From Mixophyes australis (taxonomy: Eukaryota > Chordata > Amphibia > Anura > Limnodynastidae), in assembly GCA_036250195.1 (NCBI GenBank), contig JAVHZZ010000003.1:37308835-37372834 (forward strand): 64,000 nucleotides of DNA, in the 5' to 3' direction. Shown in pieces: positions 22,351-33,392 of the stretch. The position numbers and the translations under genes were made by a program. Position 1 is the first letter of the stretch, and every line of letters starts with the position of its first letter. Under the pieces are notes generated by a model. It was not told the origin of the DNA, made no database searches, and saw only the letters and a list, made by a program, of their open reading frames with translations.

Positions 22351-23030
22351 ACATGGTACAGATCAGGTGGTTAGGGTGGTATAAGGTATAGACTAAGTGG
22401 TAATGATTGTGGTACAGATCAGGTGGTTAGGGTGGTAGAAGGTATAGACTAAGTGGTAATGATTGTGGTACAGGGTACAGATCAGGTGGTTAGGGTGGTA
22501 GAAGGTATAGACTAGGTTGTAATGATTGTGGTACAGGGTACAGATCAGGTGGTTAGGGTGGTATAAGGTATAGACTAGGTTGCAATGATTGTAGTACAGG
22601 GTACAGGTCAGGTGGTTAGGGTGGTATAAGGTATAGACTAGGTGGTAATGATGGTAGTACAGGGTACAGATCAGGTGGTTAGGGTGGAATAAGGTATAGA
22701 CTAGGTGGTAATGATGGTAGTACAGGGTACAGATCGGGTGGTATAAGGTATAGACTAGGTGGTAATGATGGTAGTACAGGGTACAGATCAGGTGGTTAGG
22801 GTGGTATAAGGTATAGACTAGGTGGTAATGATTGTGGTACAGGGTACAGATCAGGTGGTTAGGGTGGTATAAGGTATAGACTAGGTGGTAATGATTGTGG
22901 TACAGGGTACAGATCAGGTGGTTAGGGTAGTATAAGGTATAGACTAGGTGGTAATGATTGTGGTACAGGGTACAGATCAGGTGGTTAGGGTGGTAGAAGG
23001 TATAGACGAGATTGTAATGATGGTGGTACA
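22351..23030. repeat. 63-bp minisatellite related to the 33-bp array
   Basis: The unit contains GGTTAGGGTGGTATAAGGTA then TAGACTAGGTGGTAATGATT then GTGGTACAGGGTACAGATCA, with exact 63-bp spacing (22794 to 22857). It shares GGTACAGGGTACAGATCAGG with the 33-bp array, so it probably arose from a dimerised and diverged 33-bp unit. The 212-residue minus-strand frame is a repeat translation (21-residue period). Confidence 0.93.
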
Positions 23031-23609
23031 AGAATATGAAGATAGGGATATATATGGACTCGGGGTTTTGGGCAGGAACCCATACTATTTCTGTGACTCA
23101 GTTTTGTATGCCACTGTTCAGCTTTACATTAATAATTACATAGTCTACAAAGTGAGTCATTTATTGTTAGAATATAATGAATTGGAAACTGATGACTTGT
23201 ACAAAAGAATGATAAAATATAGCAGGATTGTAAAATGATCATCAAAGGAACCACTGTAAATAGCTTGGTGTCTTGATCCCCCTTCTTTGTGGACACAGCC
23301 TCGCCCTCTCCCTATACTAGCACAAAGTACACAATAAGACAGCATGGAAAGCCAGATAGCAATACCAAGTCAGAATAACCATATCTTCCATAGATTCTAT
23401 GTCAGTCTATCTCTCAGCACATCCTGTACATAATTTACTTGTAATGTTGTGTCAGATCAGTTATTGAGTGTGATAGGACATCTGTGACCGACTGTTACTC
23501 ATAGTTCTACAACAGCTGGGGAGCCAAACGTTGCATAGGCCAGCTCTACATTCTTAAGCCTGAACAACAACTTTGTGCTTCTGCTCCTCATTTAGATTAG
23601 TTTTGGTTG
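23031..23609. other. Downstream region of the minus-strand gene
   Basis: This would be the 3' UTR and flank of the minus-strand gene. A minus-strand AATAAA is at 23160-23165. A hAT MITE remnant (ACAACAGCTGGGGAGCC) is near 23510. Confidence 0.35.
23160..23165 (-). terminator. Candidate polyadenylation signal for the minus-strand gene
   Basis: AATAAA on the minus strand, about 445 nt after the stop codon of the 261-aa frame. It is a single hexamer in AT-rich DNA, so chance is possible. Confidence 0.3.
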
Positions 23610-24395
23610 CTAGTCCTTGTCTACATACATAACTCGATCAGAGTTATTACAGTCCACTTCTTCAATCTTCCTGAGGAAATTGTGCACTCGCTCCTGAAGG
23701 GCACCGTCCAGCGACTTGCTGAGTTGATGTTTTTCCATCTGGATTTGTTGCTTCTGCCTCTGGACTTCTCTGACGGAGATGTTTTCCAGACACGCAATCT
23801 CACTGAGCTTCCTGTACGTCATCAGATCCATGCTGCTGTGAGATTTCCTCTGCAGAGGTGACGTGGCTCTAGGGCTTCTTCCACGTCTATCCTGAAATTC
23901 TAGATGTTTCAAGGCAGCTTGAGTAGGTTTAATTTTTGTGTCATCCATGACAGGAAGTGTTCTTCCATCTGTGACTAAAGAAAAGGTTTTGCTTTCCCCA
24001 TGTTTGTATACATTGTGAGGGATGCTGGTCAAACTCTGACAAAATGGAGACGGTGGCCATTTTGAACTAATACCATTGTTAACATAGAGCTCTGTGCTTG
24101 CTGGCAAATGGCTCTTGCTGAGGCCTGAGCAGTGCTGATCTTTTTTATATGCGTGGATTTCATCCATGACATGTTTCAGCGTTGACTGTGGTGTAATGGC
24201 CCGTTGTGTGAGCAAAGTTCTCCTTAATCTGACAATGGGGCCCACTGTCTGCCTCAGCCTGATCAGGTCAGCCTGATGCTGGTAGTGTATACTGTCCAGT
24301 TTGTTGCCCAGACACTCCTCCTCTCTCTTGTTCTGCACATACGCATTAGTAATAACCGGAGCTGACTTGGGCCTGTGCTTAATAATTTGCGCCAT
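23610..24395 (-). CDS. Unrecognised 261-aa basic protein (probable main coding exon)
   Basis: The frame runs from ATG at 24393-24395 to a stop at 23610-23612. Just upstream on the minus strand CTTTGTCTTTGAACAG|GAC (AG at 24417-24418) is a good acceptor, leaving 21 nt of 5' UTR in this exon; the frame continues open upstream but without coding appearance. The protein is basic. It begins MAQIIKHRPKSAPVI, has an arginine-rich segment (VGPIVRLRRTLLTQR, about 51-65), an RRGRSPRATSP segment (170-180), and a charged probable coiled coil (about 205-246, with VQRQKQQIQMEKHQLSK). There is no signal peptide or membrane span. RPKSAP-type motifs occur in cilium and sperm proteins, but I do not recognise the family and do not assign a function. 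It is convergent with PFN4. Human FAM228 genes lie near this locus on the opposite strand to PFN4, but this sequence does not match the FAM228B sequence I remember. Confidence 0.7.
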   Translation of the reverse strand: MAQIIKHRPKSAPVITNAYVQNKREEECLGNKLDSIHYQHQADLIRLRQTVGPIVRLRRTLLTQRAITPQSTLKHVMDEIHAYKKDQHCSGLSKSHLPASTELYVNNGISSKWPPSPFCQSLTSIPHNVYKHGESKTFSLVTDGRTLPVMDDTKIKPTQAALKHLEFQDRRGRSPRATSPLQRKSHSSMDLMTYRKLSEIACLENISVREVQRQKQQIQMEKHQLSKSLDGALQERVHNFLRKIEEVDCNNSDRVMYVDKD

Positions 24396-24723
24396 TAACT
24401 TAAGATTGAGACAGTCCTGTTCAAAGACAAAGTTGCAATTATTTAGTGGAAAAGCACAAACGAAATAGAAGAAGTCAGGAAGATTTGTCAAACATAGCAA
24501 AGAAAATCAGTTAAAGTTTACCCGTCATTCAGATCTTTAAGTTCTATACCCAATAGAAGAACTACAATTACATATACATTTAACCAATCATGTTCCCCAA
24601 ACAAGAATTATGGCAGAGTATCTAGCAGGAGACAAGAGATGTAAATTTAAGAACTACAGTCACAAATGGTGTGTACACATTCTTTGACATAAGAGAGGTT
24701 CGCTTTGTCTTTTCGCGAGCAAT

Positions 24724-24856
24724 GGGGTAGATTCAATTAGCCTCGTTGTTCTTTAGAACAATGCGGCCCGCGTATTATTATCTTTACTACGGTAATTTCT
24801 CCGCGGATTTTTGCTCGTGGTTCACAAAGCTGCACTGGGCTAATTTAATCTACCCC
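24724..24856. mobile_element. MITE with GGGGTAGATTCAATT ends
   Basis: Inverted ends GGGGTAGATTCAATTAG and GGGGTAGATTAAATTAG, 133 bp long. It shares the core TACGGTAATTTC and the terminal motif with 56600-56758. No certain target duplication is seen, so the superfamily is open. Confidence 0.7.
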
Positions 24857-24879
24857 TTTATCTCCTCTTTGGGACACAT

Positions 24880-25505
24880 AGCAGATTTTGAAAGGGACCA
24901 AACGCTTTTTGAGTTACTGTGTTAGGCCCCCACCGCTCCAAAGCATTCCATTGCCAACTTGTGCAAAATGCTCTTAGACGATATGTCCCATTCAGTCCCA
25001 CAAATTGTTAATGCCTGGAATAGGGACTGACCTCGGCCCCTCACAGATAGTGAATGGCAGAAGATATTTCTAGACACACATGCCAGCTCCCTCAGTTTAT
25101 CAGTAGTTATGGCCCAGTTTAAGACCCTATCACATTAGTATCCGAATTCACAATTTTTCTCCTGAGATTTCAGGAGGGATTGCCCTAAACTCATATTGGA
25201 AAATGGCGATAAGTCTATCCAGAGAAATCACGGAGTCGAACATTCCAGACAATCCCTTGTTTTGGCTTCTCTCACTTCTCAATTTCTCAATAACCACTTA
25301 CAAAAAGTATCTCATGAAACATTTTGATAATGCTGCAAAAGCAGTTATTCCCCTTCACTGGCGATCCACTATACCCCCTTCTATCATGGAATAATTAACC
25401 AGAATCATTTACTATCTTTCTATGGATGAGCTCACCCTACCAGGTCTAAATACATTTCAGGAGTTTTCCTCCACCTGGTATCCTTGGATGGAGTTTAAGG
25501 ACACC
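24880..25505 (+). mobile_element. Tx1/L1-type LINE fragment, ORF2 C-terminal region
   Basis: Frames read HSIANLCKMLLDD, VNAWNRD-PRPLTDSEWQKIFLDTH and, after a deletion, SNIPDNPLFWLLSLL, TTYKKYLMKHFDNAAKAVIP and HWRSTIPPSIME. These match the conserved tail of amphibian L1/Tx1 ORF2. Multiple stops and frame changes make it a dead fragment. Confidence 0.75.
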
Positions 25506-25640
25506 CAGGGCCGGATTTAGACACTGTAGGCCCCTGGGCTAGGGATACTGTGTGCCCCCCATTTGTCAAATGACATATGCCCAATCTGGGGGACGCATAG
25601 TAATATTGGATTGGGCATACGTCGCTTGACAAATGTTTAT
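25506..25640. mobile_element. Truncated hAT-like element
   Basis: It starts CAGGGCCGGATTTAGACA, a common hAT end. It contains a hairpin pairing CATTTGTCAAATGACATATG (25560) with CATACGTCGCTTGACAAATG (25618). The matching right end was not found. Confidence 0.55.
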
Positions 25641-25677
25641 TTTAATATACCTACTCTGTATTTTCAAAAAGCAAAAA

Positions 25678-25834
25678 AGATATCTATGGATTAATGTACC
25701 TTATGTATGTTCAACAACTTGTAGGAGTGCAATAGTTTAAAAACAAATGGTGGTATATTAAGGTTAAAACAATGCTAACCTTAATAGACTATCATTTGTT
25801 GGACATACATAAGGTACGTTAATCCATAGATATT
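25678..25834. repeat. Foldback palindrome, about 157 bp
   Basis: ATATCTATGGATTAATGTAC near 25680 pairs with its near complement GTACGTTAATCCATAGATAT near 25815, and AAACAAATGGTGGTATATTA pairs with TAATAGACTATCATTTGTT. It is probably a MITE. Confidence 0.8.
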
Positions 25835-25875
25835 GGGGTATAAATAGGGAGTGCTGGAATATATTTTACTTACCT

Positions 25876-25881
25876 ACTTAT

Positions 25882-25916
<35 letters not shown>

Positions 25917-26017
25917 ATATATGTGTGTATATATATATATGTATGTATATACGTATGTATACATATGTATGTATATGTATATGTATGTATATATGTATGT
26001 ATGTATACATATGTATG

Positions 26018-26048
<31 letters not shown>

Positions 26049-26085
26049 CTGTATGTATGTATGTATGTGTGTGTGTGTGTGTGTA
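25876..26085. repeat. (TA)n / (TATG)n / (TG)n microsatellite
   Basis: (TA)n passes into (GTAT)n and ends in (GT)n before 26086. Open frames here on both strands are products of the repeat. Confidence 0.97.
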
Positions 26086-26229
26086 TACAGTGACTGTACC
26101 AAAAGCCAGGAAATGGAATTATCCACAAGTGCAATATGATAAGATATTCAGATTGGTAGCAGAGTTAACCAAATATAATTTATATTAATATAATTTATAT
26201 TAATATAATAACAATATACATTAAACCGA

Positions 26230-26232
<3 letters not shown>

Positions 26233-26284
<52 letters not shown>
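26233..26284. repeat. (TA)n microsatellite
   Basis: An uninterrupted alternating AT tract of about 50 bp. Confidence 0.97.
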
Positions 26285-26286
<2 letters not shown>

Positions 26287-26289
26287 GAA

Positions 26290-28037
26290 TCGAAATTACA
26301 TGTTTATAGGTCAAGGGCACAATGTTTTGTGGAAAGTCCCCTTTCCTTAGACATTAACAATTGTCAGTGATCCTTCCATATTTAAAGACTAACACAGTGA
26401 CATCATGAATATATTATACATAACAAAATCACTAAGGCAATCTACATACATTAGTGCCAGGCAAACTATATAGTTTTAAGACAATTGTAACATGTTACAG
26501 TAAAACAATATTCCATCTAACATTTAAGAAATTCATAATTTTGTAATTAGACAAGTGACCAATTACACTTAATCAAACTAAATTAAAACAATTCAATGTA
26601 TTATCAGGGAAGAGACTCTCATTAACAGACTACAAATGAATAAAATGTAACAATCTGTATAAAGAAATATAACTAAAAAGCATCCCATCAATAACAGATT
26701 GCTATGATATATATCATCATTAATTATAAACATCTTGTTGCATGAATTAAATTTATTATTGGCGGAACTATAGATTAGTTATATGTGACACAGATGGTTA
26801 CATTTCAACTTGTTCCTTAATGAGATCCTCTTGCTTAGCAACATACAGCATTGTTTTTATGAAGTCTGATTAATTGTACTTGGTAACTTGTTTGATTATT
26901 AAATGGTGAATATACAATTGCTTACAATTTATATGCAATATTGTTCCTTTGTAACACAATTCAATTGTCTTACCATGTGATAGTGTTTTTTTGTTGTTTT
27001 CATTTTTTTTGTATGAATGTATTTATTTTGCCAAGAAATCAGGACTGCTCGGTGTTTCCTAACAGCCATGACCAACACATAATTGGAGTAATATTCTGCC
27101 TCTCTGTTGTCAGAAGAATGAACCATTCGTGGCAACAGACCTACTACTAGAAGACAGACCAGTCTACATAAGTACACAGTTACCTAGTTACATCGTCAGT
27201 GATGATGAAATAATGTTTACAGAGTTCAAACGTTTTCTAAATTCTAGTTATTTGCTTGCAGAGGAAGGTTAGGGCTGAATCCCCAGTGAGGCAGCTACTG
27301 ATTTAACCTATTGGAACAACCCAAAAAAATCCTTTCTGGACCGTTAAATGGCAATTGGATTAATTTCCTAAGCACATCATCTCCGCTAAGCAATTTACTG
27401 TAAGGGTAGTCAGACTATGGCATTACCAGGTTACTGGATTTAAGAGTAGATTGGATGCCATTCAACAAGAAATTGTGTCTTCAGCTATAATTATACTTTG
27501 ACATAATTATTGGGGCATGTTTTATTTAAACAATAAAGTATTTTTTTTTCCCGTGGTTCCCCCTGGCTATCCCCACCCTGAGATGATGATAGAAATTGGA
27601 GGACAACAGAATTACTTGTATCACTATTGTCCATGATCAATAGGAGTCCCCGGCCATCACCAGGAAGGTTTTGAGAATTAGGAAAAATCACCCCTCCACA
27701 CATAATAACAATTTGGATCTGGCAACTTAAAAACAATAGACTGACAACATGTATCTGGCCAATCAATTCCTCCAACAATTATGCCACCAAATTTCATAAT
27801 TTTTAATCAATGGGCAGAAGACAAAACCGTGTTTTACAGATTTACTCGAAACAATTGCAAGGTAACCAAATCCCTGTCTAGAACAACCAAATCTTTGCCA
27901 TTTTTCACATTTTATTTTACATCAAAAAATGAAAATCGATTTATTTGGGAATTCTTGTCTCCAATCAACACAAAATATTCTGCAATGTCAAAGAAGGAAT
28001 ATGCTAAAGTTTTTCTAAATTAGTTACAAATAAGAAC
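26290..28037. other. AT-rich sequence, no gene recognised
   Basis: No domain or splice-supported frame. Frames at 26929-27177, 27491-27778 and 27781-28023 are unsupported; the last two abut a possible transposon end but I cannot name it. Confidence 0.4.
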
Positions 28038-29312
28038 CTGGCACTAATGACATTAGTATTCACGCCATTTGTTTTAGTACTTGGCACCTATAGCTGTAAT
28101 AACAGCTGTGAGTATATTACTACCAGCATTGCACATCTGAGTGCTGCAATTTTCACCCATTCTTGTGTTGCATATGGTCCATGAGGTCTGATGGGATCGG
28201 CGCTGAACAGGAGATTTCAAATCATTCCACCACTATTTACGCATCTCCAATATGATTTTTGCAGAATGATTTGGGCAATTACACTGCTAGACCATGGTTT
28301 CCAAACCCAGTCCTCGGGGAGCCCTAACAGTGCAGGTTTTCCATATCTCCTTGCTGGAGCACAGCTGTCTTCATTACTGACTGGCACATTGTAAAAGATC
28401 CACAGGTGGTAAAATTATTTCACCTGTAACCTGGAAAACCTGCACTGTTAGGGTTGGATTTGGGAAACCCTGCAACAGACTATATTCTCTGGTCCTAGGT
28501 CTCTTGCAGACTGTAGCAGGTTTTCTTCCAAGATTTCTCTATATCTTGATCCATCCATTTTGCCCTCTGTTTTGACCAGTGTTCCAATCCCTGAAGTCAA
28601 GAACCATCTCCGTAGAACCTTCCCACCACTATGCTTCATGGTACAGATGGTGTTCGTCTGATAACGTGCTGTATTAAGCTTGCGACAAACATAGCACCTA
28701 GCATGGAGACTGAAAAGTTCTTGGTCTACTCAAAGCATAAGTCCTTCTTGGTATGAGGGTCTCTCAAATAGTTTTTGGCAAACTCTAGGTGAAAACTCAT
28801 GTGTGTTATTTTCAATAGTTTGTTTTTTTTACCACTGTCCCATGGTATCTGGATTAATGTCCCAGAGACAGTTTCTCCCAATTCTACCAAGGAAGAAGGT
28901 AACTCTGTCTGAGCTTCTTGTTGGCTTCTCTAACAGGTGTCCTTCTCGTTCACAGTTCCTCAGCATTGGAATACGGCCTCTTCTTTACAAATTAATAAGA
29001 GTTTTGTCATATTCTCTCCATATATTTCTTATGGTCTTTACAGTGCTTAGCGGGATAGTAAGTGTTTACCCTTCCTCTGATTGATGCCTTTGCTTGGATT
29101 TGCTTTCAATGTTCTTTGATCTTTATAATAAAGTTCTTGTCTGAAAATGTTCTTGTGATACTTCTCACTGACCGGAATGTTTATTTTAAATCAATTAGAA
29201 CTCTTTACTTGTCCACGGGTTGACTTAATCAGTTGAGTGATCTCTGGTTGCTCCAGGGATTAATTAGGTGTATTTTAGCATAAGGGGTGAACATGTGTAA
29301 TCAATTGTTTGT
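28038..29312 (-). mobile_element. Tc1-like transposon, degenerate, interrupted by a hAT MITE
   Basis: The minus-strand frame at 28448-28639 reads KHSGGKVLRRWFLTSGIGTL and EGKMDGSRYREILEENLLQ, closely matching the Tc1 transposase catalytic-domain region. Further antisense pieces of the same gene are recognisable from 28640 to 29060. The ends near 28050 (ATTAGTATTCACGCC) and 29283 (GGGGTGAACATGTG) look like diverged inverted repeats. Frameshifts and the insertion at 28293-28472 show that it is inactive. The exact limits are approximate. Confidence 0.75.
28293..28472. mobile_element. hAT-like MITE within the Tc1 element
   Basis: Ends CATGGTTTCCAAACC and CAGGGTTTCCCAAATCC (inward), with an internal pair CTAACAGTGCAGGTTTTCCA / AACCTGCACTGTTAG. 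The flanks TGCTAGAC and CAACAGAC are only partly alike, so the duplication is decayed. Confidence 0.75.
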
Positions 29313-30185
29313 TTTATATGTGTGATTAATAAAGAATATTCTTTAAAGTTTTTTATTTGCCAATAAGAGTATTTTGTGCTGATCAGTGTAAGAATACCCC
29401 CCAAAAATCTACGAGTACATGGCATAAGAAAAAGAAATAGCCACTGGAGAAGGTTAAAGATTAATACATTCAGCTCCAATAAGACAGATGTAATTTTGCT
29501 ACAGGGAATGACTGTACCCCTATTACCACAAAATTAAATGATGTTGCAAAACATTGTATCAGATATCAGATTTTCTAGCATCTATCAAGTTGTCATCTTC
29601 ATTCATGCTTATCAATGAAATAACCCAAAGCAGAACTGTATAAAAAAGATTTTAAAGTCCAAATCATAACTTACCTCTGATGTATATAGCGTCTTATGTC
29701 TTAGCAGTGGGAGATTCTTACTGCTGTGTAGATGAGATTTCCTCAGTCTGATTACAAGCTATATCCGTTACCTTACAATGAATTGATCGTGTTTTGTTTG
29801 CAGAAATGACCTCTTCCTGATAAGATGTGGGAGGTCTGGCCTTTCATACCTGTGGTATTTGGGTACAGTAATGTTTGCTCTCTGACAGATGACAGTGCTT
29901 TGTATTGTATAAAGTCACTTGGCTGGGTACTTTCCACAAAAGATGTACTTACCGAAAATACTGCTTTGTAAACATTGCTGTAGAGTATGGAAACATACAG
30001 AAGGGTGTATAAACTGGGACAGCTGAATAATACAGCAACGTGTGTGGTGTAATCAGCGTACACAGAATGTACCATTTAAGGACATCTCCATGGTGCAAAT
30101 GTCGGACTTTTACCTGGGACCCTGCCCACATTATTGGGAGCCCTAGGAGCTTACAGCATGGGAGCACTGAATGTGCCCTAAGTAA
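29313..30185. other. Otherwise unassigned
   Basis: Apart from the possible exon near 29.7 kb nothing is recognised. Confidence 0.35.
29675..29760 (-). other. Possible noncoding 5' exon of the minus-strand gene
   Basis: On the minus strand TACATCAGAG|GTAAGTTATG is a strong splice donor (GT at 29673-29674) about 5.3 kb upstream of the acceptor at 24417. The 5' limit is unknown. It rests only on the donor and position. Confidence 0.22.
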
Positions 30186-30830
30186 TTTTATTATTATTAT
30201 CATTATTATTATCTTTAATTTCTAAGGCGCAACAAAGTGTCCGCAGCGCCGTACATGACACAACAAGATACAGAAAGAACAAAGCAAGAATAAAAATATA
30301 TACACAGACACAGGTAACATGGTAATGCAAGTCAAATTATTAGTGGGACAATGAGTGAAAGTGATGGTAGAAATAAGCGAGAAGTAGGACGAAGCTTAAG
30401 AAAACAGGGTTAGGGAATCAGGCCAAGAGGTACAGTGGGTGATGGAATAGTAGAAAGAGCACACAAGGAAAGAGGGCCCTGCTCCTGAGAGCTTACATCC
30501 TAAAAGAAAGGGGGAGACACAAATAGGGTGGTACTAACTGGGGGAGAGAGCTGGGACAAGGGAATTAGGAGGAGGACTGATAGACTTGAATAAAGAAAAG
30601 AGTCTTCAGGGCACGCTTGAAGCCTTTGAGAGTAGATGCTACCCTGATGGAACATGGAAGATCGTTCCACAGCTGGGGAGCAGCCCGGGCAAAGTCCTGG
30701 AGACGGAAGTGAAAAGAGGTGATCAGTGAAGCGGCAGTCACAGGCAGAGCAGAGGGGGCGGCTAGGAGTGTAGGTAGAGATGAGATTGGAGATGTAGGGA
30801 GGGGAGGATTGATTAATAACACTGAAAATT
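30186..30830 (-). mobile_element. L2-clade LINE 3' end
   Basis: The minus-strand frame at 30565-30822 reads RLQDFARAAPQLWNDLPCSI and STLKGFKRALKTLFFIQVY, the C-terminal end of an L2-like ORF. It is followed by the 3' UTR ending in AAGGCGCAACAAAGTGTCCG and (ATT)n near 30190-30235. Same family as 1490-3450 and 45560-46105. Confidence 0.85.
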
Positions 30831-33084
30831 GGTAACTACTGTGCTATAAAAGCGGATTAGATAGATTTAAGGGGCTATTTATCAATAATAGCAACATGGA
30901 ACAGTTTCAGTATTTTGTATTGTTTGAACTTTCTTCTAGATTCTCCCTTGTGTACCTCGTTGCCAGCTTGTTACCTGACCGCCTTATCTGACTACTCTCA
31001 TTCCGTACCTTGCTATACGCCTCAGTGAAGGACCGCGACATGCGTGTCTCATGCAGCAAAGCCCATATTTCCTTGCGGGGGTTCCTGGTGAAAACCAGGG
31101 GCACGTTAGATTCCGCACCTTCCACTTGAGCTCGCCCACATTAGCAAATACCCCAAGCACACGTTGTGACAGAGAGGCAGCAAACATATGAAGTGTCATC
31201 TCCACAGGAGAAGGGTGAGCCGGGCTGAGAGAAAACTAGCAAGTAAGTGTCAGAGCCCAAACAAGTGAATAGTCACCCCGCAGAGGAGGGATGAGTGAAA
31301 CACTACTTAGAGAGATAGGTGTCATGGATAATGTTAAATGGGACTATCCTATATACAAGTATCCTTGTTACCTGTTTTAGAACTGTGCTGGTGGTGGCAC
31401 CCAACTTCGTGAGAACTGTTACACTGCACCAACACCTCATTATAAACATTATTCTAACACCTGCATGTGCAGGGACCCGCTGGTCTCTTATGCCCACACT
31501 CGTGGGTAGCCAGGACAGAGAAGAAAGCAAGGTCAGGAGGCTCATTACCTAGCCATGCACCCCCTCAATACCAGACATTTAAATAACAATGCATTTTTTT
31601 TCTGGTCAGGAGCCTCTGCTATAACACTAAGGGAAGGTGTGACACAAAGACCAACCAGGGAATGTGTGACATGTGGGTGCGAAACAGGTAATCAAAACAA
31701 CACAACCTGGTCTGTCTAAAAAGGACTAAAATCCCCCAATATTATATACCAGACTCACTATCAAACACCAAGTCATGACAACAGTAAGATTTAGTTCAAG
31801 AGCTTACACTCTTTGTAAGTCTTCAGTTACAACTTAATTTAAGCAGAGTTACTATAAACAATACTCTGAATAAAAACAGGGCTAAGAAAAGCAAGACTAT
31901 CCGACACTAGAATTCTTTATGAACACAAAGACAGAACATTATTACATTTTATTTAATGACAAAAGTTGCAATCAAAAACTAATGGTGAGAACTGACATGC
32001 ATAAATACGAATGTAAAAAAGTTTAAAATAAAACAGAAATAAAAAATAGAAACTATAAGCACAATCATGTAGTATTTTGCCTAATCTGCAGCCTGGGAAA
32101 GGCTATAAGCTATGTAAAATTCATCAGTAGAAGAAACTGACAATTTCAAAATAATTTCTACACTTTTTAAACCTTGTTCTTTGTTGCTCAAGCCCCCCTC
32201 TTCTGTGACATACCGGCAAGATGTGTGCTGTTATGCTAATCTGTTTACAATTGTTTTATTGCCCTTTGTCCAAGAAAAGTTCTAGTAATGGATTCTACAA
32301 ATAAATTATAACTCTCTTCTGGAAAACAGCAGAGATATAGATCCTGTTTCATTAAATGTTGATATGTGCTGTTATTTGCGTAAAATCGCTGTTCGCATGC
32401 TCAGAAGCGAACATACGCCAGTGAAAGCCAGCAACGTCCAATTAATCTTCGAGCAGAAAGTGCCCTTACTACTGCCTACTACACATAGTCAATGTACAGT
32501 AAGGAAGTGCCAAGCTGGAGTGCACACAGCAACATCCAATTCAAGCTGTAGGCATCTCAAAGGTACGTGTTTTTCTGTTGTATCACATGAACATGCTACA
32601 GGTTGTATGTAAGTGCCGATTAATAGTAATGCAAGCTAGAACGTGTGTTTGCAATCAGGATAACTGCAAAAATGCATTTTATGTACAGTAGACATTAATA
32701 ACATCCTGATAAATGTATTTTATGGGAAAAAAAATAAAAAACACTTTGTCATTAATGACTATAATATTGACAGGTGACATTAATTGAATATTTATTTTCT
32801 TTATGTCTTCTTTTGGGACTTTATGTTACACATATACAGTAGACATATCCTGCAGTGCATTGTCTGTTAGAGCAGAGGAGAACCCGTATTCATCAACAGA
32901 TGTATCTTTACATCCGCTCCTTGTTAAATGCGGACTTGCGTATGCCAGATTTACGTGTGGTTTTATAGAAACCAATAATACGTTTGTTTTGCATGCCTTG
33001 AATCAGGTCTTTATTTCACTAAACATGCTATGATTTTTCGCACATATACATAAACATGATTACATGATTTCTTGGAGAGATATA
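30831..33084. other. No gene recognised
   Basis: Unsupported short frames only. The stretch 31560-31800 (TGTGACACAAAGACC, AACACAACCTGGTCTG) looks like LTR-type noncoding sequence but lacks identifiable ends. Confidence 0.35.
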
Positions 33085-33392
33085 CAGTCAAGTCCATAAA
33101 TATTGGGACATCGACACAATTCTCAGATTTTGGGCTCTACACACCACCACAATGGATTTGAAATGAAACTAACAAGATGTGATTTAACTGCAGACTTTCA
33201 GCTTTAATTTGAGGGTATTTACATCCAAATCAGGTGAGCAGTGTAGGAATTACAACGGTTTCTATATGTGCCTCCCACTTTTTAAGGGACCAAAAGTAAT
33301 GAAACAAGCCATCATTAGGCTGAAAAATCAAAACAAACCCATCAGAGAGATAGCAAAAACGTCTCAGATTTTAAGAATGATCATGACCACAT
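33085..33392 (+). mobile_element. Tc1/mariner element, 5' end and transposase start
   Basis: It begins CAGTCAAGTCCATAAATATT next to TA (33083-33084), the well-known end of a fish and frog Tc1-like family. The frame near 33300-33390 contains AIIRLKNQNKPIREIAKTSQ, the N-terminal helix-turn-helix of its transposase. The rest of the element is missing. Confidence 0.82.

Noticed and set aside
22351..23030. Telomere-like TTAGGG motifs
   Set aside because: TTAGGG occurs once per 63-bp unit as part of a different repeat, not as (TTAGGG)n.
22064..23031. Histidine-rich and Tyr/His-rich minus-strand frames (96 and 212 codons)
   Set aside because: They are translations of 33- and 63-bp repeats, whose lengths are multiples of three.
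25851..26188. Tyr/Ile/Cys/Val-rich frames on both strands
   Set aside because: They are translations of a TA/TATG microsatellite.
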